From contig QAOA01001406.1 in assembly GCA_003255065.1 (NCBI GenBank), forward strand, positions 17,142 to 81,141: a DNA stretch of 64,000 nt. The letters run 5' to 3'. Under the pieces are notes generated by a model. That model was not told where the DNA came from. It did not search any database and saw nothing but the letters and a program-made list of their open reading frames with translations. This document shows, piece after piece, positions 45,691 to 56,179 of this stretch. Within the stretch, counting starts at the first letter, position 1. The number at the start of each line of letters is the position of its first letter. The translations under genes were made by a program, and so were the position numbers. This DNA is from Cercis canadensis (Eukaryota > Streptophyta > Magnoliopsida > Fabales > Fabaceae).

Positions 45691-46789
45691 TATAAACTTT
45701 TGAATTTGCATTCTATAACTCCGATGATTTGATGAAAGTAAACTGAGTCATTATGTCGAAGCAAACACAAACTATCAAGTGAATGATTCGACTTTGTTAG
45801 TGTCAAAAAACAAATGTGCATGTAAGTTTTACTCTGGGCTATGTTTGAATCAAGAACATGTCTTTGAGACATTTTCATTGCCTAGCGCAAACAACTCCAA
45901 ATTCCAAATCTCAAATTGTGACCTAAGGATAGAATAGGAGGAAGTCAGAATAGAAAATTAATTATAGATCTATTGTTTGTGTTAAACCAAAGCTTGTAAA
46001 AAGCATAATGACAAAACAGTACTTAAAAGGATTGCATTCAGTCCAAAGTAATCCCAAATAGAGGTGGAAAATGGGAAGGTAGAATGCAAGTTATTTTACA
46101 CTTACTTATAAGTACAAGAAAAAAGGACAGTTGAGAATGTCATGTACTCTGTTTTCATCTTTTATCGTCTCTCTACCAATCAAGTACCAAAGACTGAGAG
46201 TCTACAACTTCCCATTTTCACTCTTATTTCTAATTTCCAACTTCTCTGCCAAGCACAAACTTGTAAAGAAGTTTAGGACAGCATAGATAAAGGAGGCAAG
46301 ATTAACAAATTAAACTTGAGAAAGGTGAAAGGCACATGAACAACTTTGCATATGTCCTTAGTGGACCCTATGATTATAAGATTAAGAAGAAAATTAATGA
46401 AAAAGACTAATCTAAGATTGACATATCTAAAAATACCATAAGATTTCATTTACCAAAATTCTTCTAAAATCAATTCACACTATGTTACTGTATAAGTTTA
46501 ACTGTCTCACTTGAACTTTTTTTCTGTATTAGATTTTGCTTTTTCTTCACATTTTCTCACCACTTTGGATCTTAGCTTGATCTATTAGTTACAGTTTGGC
46601 AGAACCCAATTAAGAATGCGACAAACACTACCTTCCAAACTCATCCATCATTTCTTTATTATCATGAAAAGGTCAATGAAATCGACAAACCGCAATGAAA
46701 TAGACAAAGTGAGCCGAAAGCACCTACATTTGACTTGGTTACTGTCCTAATAACGCTTACAACTAAGCACTTAGTCTCTTCAAGTGACC

Positions 46790-48746
46790 ATGGCCACAGT
46801 CAACGGCGGCGATTCGGCTGAGCCCTACGACAGAGCCAAAGCGGTGAAGCAATTCGATGAATCGAAGAGCGGAGTCAAAGGTCTCGTGGACTCCGGCATC
46901 AACGCTATCCCACCCTTCTTCGTTCACCCACCCGAGACCTTATCCGATCTCAGGACCCGACCCGATACCGACACCGAAATTCCCACCGTGGACCTCTCCG
47001 GCGTAGATGCTCCCGATCGCCGGGCTACTCTTGTCGAACAAATCAGAAGCGCTGCTTCAACCCTCGGCTTCTTCCGGATCATCAACCATGGCATAGCGCT
47101 GGAAGTTCTGGACCGTACGATCACATCTATCAAGGCGTTTCACGAACAACCAACGGAGATCAAAGCGAGGGTATACCGTAGGGATATGAGCACGGGCGTA
47201 GCGTTCAGATCCAACATGGACTTGTACCACTCAAAAAGCGCCAGCTGGAGAGACACGTTGCAGATGAGGCTGGGACCCATACTGGCTGATCATAACGAGA
47301 TCCCTGAGATCTGTAGGGACCAATTGATTGAGTGGGACCGGGAGATCGTTCGGCTGGCAGAGATCCTGTTAGGTTTGCTGAGTGAGGGGCTGGGATTGAG
47401 TCCGCGAAAATTGACGGAGATGACGTGTTCAGAAGGCAGAATAATGGTGGGTCATTATTACCCGTTTTGCCCTCAACCTGATCTGACGGTTGGGCTTACA
47501 TCTCATACGGATCCAGGGGTGTTAACCGTGTTGCTACAAGACCATATCGGAGGGTTGCAGGTAGTAGTAGCATAGTTATTAGACTTGAATCAATCATTGA
47601 ACAAGTTATGAATAAGGTCTCTCAGTCCAAACTTGATTATTTGTTTAGGTGAGTATTATGCTATCCTCTCTAAGTGGGGGACTAATGCTATCTCCCACCT
47701 AGTTAAATGGGTTAGGATAGAACCGAGCTAATGATTTTGGTGTTGTTATAAAAATATCAAAAAATTGAGTTACCTAATAGTTACTAGAATACAAAGTTTT
47801 TTATAAAATACAAGAACAATACAATATAAGCAAATGTTTTAAAGTATGTTTTTTAGTATATTTTCTTATATAGTGTGTCGATTATAAATTTTACAAAAAA
47901 TCATTTTAGCACATATATTAGGTAATCTAATTTTTTGAAATCTCGGCAATATAACACCAAAATTACGTTATAGGTTTCACTAAGATCTATTCACAACCTT
48001 ATATACCCAAAGAAAGTGGGGTAGTATTACCCCTCTTAGAGAGAGTAATATAGTGTTCACCTGTTAATTATCGAGTATTTAAAATTTGTTCAAATTTATT
48101 TAGAAATATTATCCAATGAACCTAAATTGAGCTTATTCATAAGGTATGAAGCAAGTACATGAATTTATTACACCCTCACAGGTTAGGTGTAATGAAGGTT
48201 GGGTTGAAGTTAAACCAGTTGCAGGAGCTTTGGTTATTAATATCGGGGACTTACTTCAGGTAAAATCTCTACAACATGGTGGACTGAGTGCACTACTTGA
48301 ACTATACACTGAGCTAATGGAATAATACTCTATACATGATCTTGGATCCTATATAGCGCACGTCATTGGCTTAGTGCACAACTTAAGCAGTGCATCAAGT
48401 TCACTGAGAATTTCTTTGGTTGTGTTGTAACAATTGCGTAGTTATCCTGTATATTCTTTTCATTATGATTTCTTTGACGCATAATTTTGTTTCTTAGATA
48501 ATTTCCAATGAGGAATATAAGAGTGCTGATCATCGAGTTCTAGCAAATGCTTCTCACCAGCCACGAGTCTCAATTGCCGTTTTCTTGAACCCTAGTGAAG
48601 GAGAGAAAGCGTTTGGACCATTGCCTGAGCTAACTTCAGTGGAGAAACCAGCTGCTTATCGAGAATTCACACTCAAGGAGTTTCTCACGAAGTTCTTAAC
48701 AAAAGAGTTGGGTGACAAAACATTGTCAACTTACTTTAAGCAATGA
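46790..48746 (+). CDS. 2-oxoglutarate/Fe(II)-dependent dioxygenase, ACC-oxidase-homolog type (tandem copy 1)
   Basis: Three exons, 46790-47560, 48182-48259 and 48498-48746, encode 365 aa with GT-AG borders and all-codon (phase 0) introns. The start is the ATG in ccATGGCC; an in-frame GTG lies six bases earlier. The N-terminal DIOX_N region (PTVDLSG, about residue 65) precedes the jelly-roll domain. Iron ligands are His239, Asp241 (HTD) and His295, and the 2-oxoglutarate-binding Arg306 and Ser308 form RVS, so it should be active. The family (named 1-aminocyclopropane-1-carboxylate oxidase homolog) does not make ethylene as far as is known; its members act on diverse small molecules, and the substrate cannot be read from sequence. 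Copy 2 lies 850 bases downstream in the same direction with identical exon lengths. Confidence 0.93.
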
Positions 48747-49598
48747 TATATGGATTTGAATGGAGTCATGTCACATTACTTATATTATAAAGAAATTTTA
48801 ATTTGACAGTATATAATAAATGATTTAGATGAATTTTAAATTAAATATATGATTTATATATTCACAAAATGAGTCATGTGATATGATTGAATCTACGTTC
48901 ATGACGTAGAAAGCAATTGTAACTGTTGATAAGAATGTGAATGCATTTGTGCAAAAGGTGAAATAGAAGCATACTTGTTCTACCCTTGTAGTCCATGATA
49001 GTCACATTTATAGCTTGTCTGATAAACTTTTGTTTTACCGAAAGTTTGCTACGTCTACGGTTTATGAATGATTGTGGCATAAATTTTGCCACGTCTATGG
49101 TTTGTGAATCGAAGTCTTCTCTCACATTTTGTTGTACGTCTATGGTTTGTGAATGATTGTGGCATAGATTTTGCTACGTTTTTGGTTTGTCAATGGAAGT
49201 CTTTTCTCAAATTTTCTCACTACAATAGATCTCAAATCAATTTATACCTTACAATTTTAACTGAAAACCACTTAAAATAACTTTCTAAAGGATCCAAATT
49301 CAAGTGAACCTCACAATGTGAGAGATTATGACATTTCCCAAAAGCAGAAACAGCAAACGTCAGAGTTTGAGACGCACAAACTTCAAAAACACTACAACAA
49401 TACCTCTCATCCTGTCTTTATCATCAGAAAAAGGTCAAGGAAATCGAAACATCACCAAGGAGATAGAAGCATTCAAACAAGGTGAAGACTGCTACTCACC
49501 TTTATAGAGAGGGTTAGCACTATTTTACTCTCTTATTGACCTCGTTACAGACCCAACAGCGCTTAAACGGTAAGCTCTTCTTCCTCTCTTCCGTTTCC
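48747..49598. other. Spacer between the tandem dioxygenase genes
   Basis: It contains a local tandem repeat: two units of about 85 bases at 49040-49212 with four copies of a tacgtctatggtttgtgaatg-like core. 49415-49598 is the putative promoter and leader of the second gene, with a weak TATA-like ctttatagag at 49499. Confidence 0.6.
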
Positions 49599-52500
49599 AT
49601 GGCCACCGTCAACGGCGGCGATTTGGTTGAACCCTACGACAGAGCCAAAGCGGTGAAGCAATTCGACGAATCAAAGATCGGAGTCAAAGGTCTCTTGGAC
49701 TCGGGCATAAAAAAAATCCCTCATTTTTTCGTTCACCCACCGGAGACCTTATCCGATCTCAAAACCCGATCCGAATCACAGACCCAGCTCCCCACCGTGG
49801 ACCTCTCGGGAATCGAATCTCCCGATAGTCGCCCCGCCGTCGTCGACCAAATCCGACGCGCCGCCTCCACGCTGGGGTTCTTCCAGATCATCAACCACGG
49901 CATCGCGCCAGAAGATCTGGACCGTACGATTGCATCGCTCAAGGCTTTTCACGAGCAACCGACTGAGATCAAAGCGCGGGTGTACCGTAGGGAGACGGGC
50001 ACCGGCGTATCGTTCATATCCAACGTGGACTTGTACCACTCAAAAGCCGCCAGCTGGAGGGACACGTTGCAGATCAGGCTGGGACCCACACTTGCTGATG
50101 TGAACGAGATCCCTGAGATATGTAGGGATGAGGTGATTGAGTGGGACCGGCATATCCTACGGCTCGGAGAGCTCTTGATGGGTTTGCTGAGTGAAGGGCT
50201 GGGATTGAGTACGGGAACGTTGAAGAAGATGACGTGTTCCGAAGGAAGAGTGATGGCCAGTCACTATTACCCGTTTTGTCCTCAGCCTGATCTGACGGTT
50301 GGGCTTACCTCTCATGCGGATCCAGGGGCGCTAACGGTGTTGCTGCAAGATCATATCGGAGGGTTACAGGTAAGAGTGCGTGTGATTAAGCTGGATGTAT
50401 AATTAATTTATTTCTCTAAAATCAAACTAAATATTGATAATGTTTTTAGAATTTGATTCGTCCAATTATGTAAAGTAGTTAATAATTGTCATTAATGCTA
50501 AATATATGCCTAAATTAAAATTTTAAGTCATAACCCTCATAGCTAAAATTGATTCTATTAATAATAAAGAAAATAATTCAGAATGTATTTTCTAGTAAAT
50601 GTGGATCATCTAAAGTGAGTGACATGTACGATAAATCTGAATCATCTAAAGTGCATAACATACTTTATAGAATAAAGTGCATGGTTAATAACAACACTAT
50701 TTTTACAATGTAGAAATTTAAGACTGTTATACTTGCGTTAAGAAAATTTGATATATTAATTAAATATAATTTTCAATTCTTATAAATGAGTTGTTTGTAA
50801 GAGGAAGAGTCTTTGGTTTAATGGCACCACTACCTTGGGTGCAAGCTTGAGGTACCTCAATTTTTAGCACACTAAGGCTCTGTTTAGGAGTTTAAAATGA
50901 GGGAAAAGAAAATGAGAGGAGAGAAAATAGAAAGAAAGGAAGGGAAGGAAAGAAAAAGAGAAGAGTTTTTTTCTCATTTGTTTGAATGATTAAAATGAGC
51001 AAAAGGAGAGGAAAGGAAAGAAAAGAAATAAATATTTATAATTTTATAAATTTATCTTTTATTTATAAAATATATATATTTAATATAAAATTTAATAATG
51101 TTATCTAAATAGTATTTAAAAAAGAATTTGAAGAAATAAATAGAGATATAATAGTAAACTACTATTCTTTTCTCTCCAAACCTTCTAAATTGGAAAAATA
51201 CAAAAGTAAAGATAAAATATAAATGTGAGAGTTTAAGGTTACCTATTGATTTGTTTTCTTTTTTCAAATTTTAAACTCTCAAACAAAGGAATTGACACAT
51301 TTACTTATTTCTTTTTCTCTCATTTTCTCTCAATTTTAACTCTCAAACAAAGCCTAAGTGTATTCTCTTCTGTCTAAGCAAAAAAGAAATAGAAAAGTAC
51401 AACATTAAATTGAGCTTCAGTTAAGTTATTGAACAAGTGCATCAATTTATCATACTCTTGCAGGTTAGAAGTAGTGAAGGTTGGATTGACGTTAAACCAG
51501 TCCCAGGAGCTTTGGTTATTAATATTGGGGACTTACTTGAGGTAAAGTCTTTTCTTCTTTTTTCTCTTCAAAGGAACATGTACAAACAATGCCTTTTGCA
51601 TTTTTGTTTGATTTATAGGAGTTATGAAAATATTGTACTTTTTGGTCATTAAGATTTTTACCAAAATTTCTAGTAGATCTTGGCTTCACAGACCCAAGAA
51701 AAACAAAGTAGACAGACTATGAACTATGAAACATTGCAAAACTACAGAATTGTAAAATTTGAATAACAGTTCCATTGCGTGAACAATTCTAAGTATTGAT
51801 GATTTTTTGAAAAATTCATGGAATGAATTGTAGAACAGAGCAAGATGGCAATTCTAAATTTGTTGATTAATGTATCTCTTTATAATGCCTTTGGTTCATC
51901 TGATTAACTTATATATTATATCATACTCTTTCTTTTATGGGGACTGCATAACATAATCATTTTTTGATCCCAAAGAAGGGTTATTAGGATTGTTGCATGC
52001 TAAATGCAATTAGTATAGACTAAACGACTAAGTGATACTAAGGTTATTTTTAAGACTTATGAGTTTTATATTCAAATTTAGAGTCGTAGCCAAAGTATCA
52101 AATGGCTTGAAGTCATCCTCAAAACTTGTGAATTTTGTATTCAAATCCAAAGTCGTACTGGCTTATGTGAGCAAATGGTATTGAAGTCATCCTTTAAGAC
52201 TTGTGAGTTTTGTGTTCGAATATATATCTAAAGTACCAAAAAAAAAAAAAAACTGATTAGTATCTCAAGGGGAAAAAATAAAAGAGAAGAGTNTGTGTTC
52301 GAATATATATTAAAGTACCAAAAAAAAAAAAAACTGATTAGTATCTCAAGGGGAAAAAATAAAAGAGAAGAGTAAAGAAGAAGAGCAGTGTCTGATGTTT
52401 CATCCCTTGTATAATTCGAAATATTTGATGGAATAGTTCTTGTTCCCTTTACAATTCCTCTGATCCATAGTTTGTTTGGCAGATAATTTCTAACGAGGAA

Positions 52501-52731
52501 TACAAAAGTGTTGACCATCGAGTATTAGCAAATGGTTCTGGTGAGCCTCGAGTCTCTGCCGCTGTTTTCTACAACCCAAGTGCAAGAGAGAATGTATTTG
52601 GACCATTGCCGGAGCTAACATCAGCAGAGAAACCAGCTCGGTATCGGAGTTTCACATTCAATGAGTTCATCACAAGGTTCTTCTCAAAACAGTTGGATGG
52701 CAAATCATTAACAAACTACTTCAGACAGTGA
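49599..52731 (+). CDS. 2-oxoglutarate/Fe(II)-dependent dioxygenase, ACC-oxidase-homolog type (tandem copy 2)
   Basis: Exons 49599-50369, 51464-51541 and 52483-52731 have exactly the lengths of copy 1 (771, 78 and 249 bases) and encode 365 aa. The start ATG (in ccATGGCC) is chosen by homology; the open frame upstream has no other ATG. The metal and cosubstrate residues are kept: His239, Asp241 (HAD), His295, Arg306 and Ser308 (RVS). Exon 2 ends in GAG before the donor where copy 1 has CAG, changing Gln to Glu. Intron 1 (1094 bases) holds a Tourist-like MITE absent from copy 1's intron. Intron 2 carries SINE remnants and an N at 52293. Amino-acid differences cluster outside the catalytic residues, which leaves room for a different substrate. 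Confidence 0.93.
50876..51354. mobile_element. Tourist-like MITE in intron 1 of dioxygenase copy 2
   Basis: Flanked by TAA on both sides (50873-50875, 51355-51357). Terminal inverted repeats begin ggctctgtttaggag and, reversed from the right end, ggctttgtttgagag, continuing into AG-rich arms. The 479-base element has no coding potential. The TAA duplication and GG start indicate the PIF/Harbinger superfamily. Dioxygenase copy 1 has no such insertion in the same intron. Confidence 0.85.
52025..52262 (+). mobile_element. Two or three tandem SINE-family units in intron 2
   Basis: The pattern agtgat..., gacttgtgagttttgtattc, gtcgtagccaaagtatcaaa occurs at about 52025-52108. It recurs in part at 52110-52162 and again at 52163-52262, where it ends in an A tract. 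The same pattern is dispersed elsewhere in the window. Confidence 0.5.
52205..52375. repeat. 84-base direct repeat across an N
   Basis: Sequence from tgtgttcgaatatatat to agaagagt occurs on both sides of the N at 52293 with one small indel. It looks like an assembly duplication inside intron 2 of the dioxygenase gene. Confidence 0.8.
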
Positions 52732-55700
52732 TACAGAGTAGAAATTATGTTATTGCTGATAACGATATGATTAAAAATGTGGCATAGCATAACAGCATAC
52801 TTATTCTACCCTTTAAATTCCGTGAAAACCCTATTTACTGGCATAGCAACATATACTGTGCATGGTTTAATTTTCACAACTATGTCATAGTTGTTGATAC
52901 TTATTTTTCAATATAAAAATATTGTTTACGAAAAAAATAATATTATATTAAAAATAAAAATCAATTAATTAAACAAAAATTATTATTTTGTTAAAACTAT
53001 AAATTTAGCAATTAATTTACAAGATTAGGATTAGATAGTTACCTACAAATATTGCACAAATTAATAGACAAAATTGATTGTACTTCTATAAAAATAAATA
53101 AATAAGAAATACTCTTATGTTTCTTGGACATAAAGAAACTGTATGTAGTTTTATTCTTGTAACCCTATAAAAAAAATTTAAAGAGAATCTCTTTCAAAAA
53201 TAAAAAAATGACCAAACAGAATATACAATAACTACACATAGATGTAACTCGTTAATTACATTTTTTGTGTGTTTTGGCTTCTACCCTACCCCATTTGTAG
53301 CTCAATAATAATAATAATAACAACAACAACATAGGATTGAAGAAACTCTGTTATAGAGTAGAAAATAAAATGTAAGTTCTTACTACAGAGAGAATAAGAT
53401 AAATAATAAGCTCTCAAAAGAACCTTTCTCCTTTCTCAATTTTTCATTCTCACTTCTCTTAAACTTGAAGCCTCTGTTCACTCACTTCAAATAGACTATA
53501 GAGAGCACATGAAGGACCATGTGAAAGGCCATTGGAAACCGCCTACTAGCCTTGACAGCTGTCTCATTGTATACCGTTCACTATGCCTTTTGTCCTTTTG
53601 TAAGAAAAAGCAAAGATAATATCCCTTAAAACATAGATCTTACAACGGTCACACAAGAGAAAATTTCTTCTACCAACTAAGGCAATTTCCTAGGGTGACT
53701 AGAAAAGACTATAGTTTTCTAGAGTCTTCAAAAAGCTTGTTCACATCAACAGTCTTAAATATTCATTCTTCAGAAAAACTATATCACTTATGTAAGAACT
53801 AATTCTTAAGAATAGACAAAAACTAGTTTTTAAGGCTTCTTGCTAACCTTATTCTAAATAAAAACTTAGACAAGGGACATAGGTTAGTAACACAGATATA
53901 TTTTGTTATTATTAAAACAAGATTAAAGAATTGTAAAGCTAACAGTATTGCTATAATAATAATAGTTTTCTTTTGTCCTGAATAATTTGTTGGTTTTTTT
54001 TTTATTTTTTTTTCTCTGCCAATCATTTTTGTGTTGGAAAGTTATTGGCAGATTCCAGAAGTGGGGGGCAGAGGTGGTCCAAGACAAAAGTGTGCACAAA
54101 CAGACGCACCAATTTATATGCAAGGGGTTCTCCCCTGCTCAATCTTGAAAGCGACGTCGGAATAATAGTACAATTTTATCAGATTTTGGTTACAGAAGCT
54201 GCAGGTTGAGATGATGACACTTCAAATGTTATTTGAAGAGCAGCACGTGATGCATAGAAGGGCCACTGACAAGTTAGCGAGAGTTTGCTAGAGAGGAATG
54301 TAGCGGGATTTGGGGGTTTGTGTGGAATATGAATTTTAAAAAAATAAAAGAATATAATGTATCAATGTAATTTTTTTTTTAAGATTTGTGGTATATTTTA
54401 GCTTCAGAATAAGGTAGTCTCCTCTTATTCTAAATTTTTTTATGCTAACAAAAAACAAGGTTACTATAGCATTATAAAATAGAAACAACAAAATCTATAG
54501 GCAATTGGAAACGTGAGGATGGGCAATTCAACAAAACATGGTTCCGTCCACCTAAGGTTCGGATTCTATTTTCTTATTTTTAATTAAAAATTTAACTCTA
54601 TAAATTTAAATATCGTGTCTCTTGTAAAATACTAAAACTTAGTACTATTAAACTATGCACCCTTAAATTATAGTACTATTTGTTGCTTTGAAAAACGCAA
54701 ATAACTTTTGTATAGTCGTGCATTGCATCATGATTTTAAGAAAAGCTAAAAAGTTCATTTCTTCCAAAATTAATTATTCTATTATTAGTTATTTTCAAAA
54801 TCAATTATTCTATCATCAATTACTTTTAAAAATTCAATTCTTAGCTAAGGTAATCTATATATTACACATTTTATGAAAGGTCACAAGAAGAGTCGTAAGA
54901 GGTAACTTCATTCTTTAAAATATGTAGGAATCTGTCAACATCAATCAAAAAATAACTTTGATAGCTTCATTATAAGAAAGAGGTTGATATCATATCTTAT
55001 CTAAATGAGTGGGATAAAAAAGAATAAATAAAGTAATACAAGAAATATATCAAAAAATTAATAATATTTTATTTTGACTTTGTTAAATTCAAATTCAGTT
55101 AATAATTTGAGAATGTGACTTATATTAGATGACTCAATTNAATTTTTTAAAATCTTTACAATAATACTAAAATCAAAAGTTCATTTTACTCCCAAACTTT
55201 CAATAAAATTTTCTTTCATTTACCCTATTCATATGAGTGAGGTAGAATAGAGTCTCATCTCCCCAACAAAAGAATGTATACATAAAACAAACTTATGCAT
55301 CAAGTTCAACAAAGAAAGAGTATGGCAGAGGAAGAGAATAAAAAAAATAAACAAGCAGATAAATTAATTAAATAAAAAGCACGCAGAAAAAAATGTTTGG
55401 GTTTATCTGAGAAACAAACAAGCATACAAAGGGCCTTGAGGCTGAAACTGATGAGAGTTTATTCACAGTAGCATTGAAACCTTCAACCCAATTGACAATT
55501 TGAATCCTTAGAATGCGTTTCAAACATTTTATAATTAAATTACCACATCAAATGTGAAAATTTATAAATTTTAACATATATATACACATAAAAGTAATTT
55601 ATAAATTAATTTAATTGTTAAGATAATTCAAACTTTAGAGCAGCATTGAAACCTTCAACACCCATATTAATACTTTGAATCCTTAGAGAATATTCAAATC

Positions 55701-56130
55701 CATTTGATTTAGAAAGTATTGATAAGGAAAATATGTGTAAGAGTCTTGGCTTAATTGACATTGTTACGCAGGATTTGGCTTACCCAAATTGAAGGATTGA
55801 ATCTTTTATAGATCCTTTCTTAAAGAATACTAAGTGCTATCCCGCTAAAAACAAAAATTGATAAGGAAAGATTTAGGGTTTACTATGTGTATACTGCAAA
55901 CTAAATCACTTTATTTAAAAAAATTATATACTTTACTATCGTTACTCCACCTACTTTATGCGGCAGGGGAGTCCCCCAGACCAACACTGACAAGCCCACT
56001 TTTCATAGATCTATTGGGTTTTTTCTTGAGGAGGGACCGCGTGGACACTTGTTAACATCTAAGTTTCTGGTCCCCTACAACTCTTTTAAACTTGCTGTCT
56101 ACTTCCACCAATCTCTTGTTTCAAACAATT
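52732..56130. other. Intergenic stretch before the gibberellin-oxidase-like gene
   Basis: No coding frame is supported. It contains an AAT/AAC microsatellite (53305-53332), a partial solo LTR (53400-53944), an N at 55140 without an evident duplicate, and two similar stretches (about 55473-55530 and 55640-55690) sharing agcattgaaaccttcaac and tttgaatccttaga. Confidence 0.5.
53400..53944 (-). mobile_element. Diverged partial copia-type LTR
   Basis: It shares several blocks with the solo LTR at 26231-27311, including gacagctgtc, aagaactaattct, ttgttattat(t/c)a and the terminus ctaaca at 53939-53944. Only the beginning of the LTR (minus-strand sense) is convincing; the other end is lost. Confidence 0.5.
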
Positions 56131-56167
56131 TTGTCTATATATTCTCCAACGTACAACTTCTTCTACC

Positions 56168-56179
56168 ATGAGTCCATGA
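56168..56179 (+). promoter_or_regulatory. Minimal upstream ORF overlapping the start codon
   Basis: The sequence ATGAGTCCATGA is a three-codon uORF (Met-Ser-Pro-stop). Its TGA overlaps the main ATG at 56176 by two bases. If the leader includes it, ribosomes would meet the uORF just before the main start, a layout that usually lowers translation. Confidence 0.5.

Larger units (their letters stand above)
42371..46789. other. Long intergenic stretch
   Basis: It begins with the presumed 3' UTR of the synthetase gene. No coding frame is supported. It contains two SINE-like remnants (44825-44975 and 45488-45690), and about 46.0-46.8 kb is the upstream region of the first dioxygenase gene. Parts of 46660-46790 resemble 49415-49598, upstream of the second gene, and so share its duplication. 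Confidence 0.5.

Noticed and set aside
49536-49598. 21-residue extension of dioxygenase copy 2
   Set aside because: It starts with TTG, and the paralogue begins at the ATG equivalent to 49599.
56092-56175. 28-residue extension of the gibberellin-oxidase-like protein
   Set aside because: It starts with TTG and would read through the leader; the in-frame ATG is at 56176.
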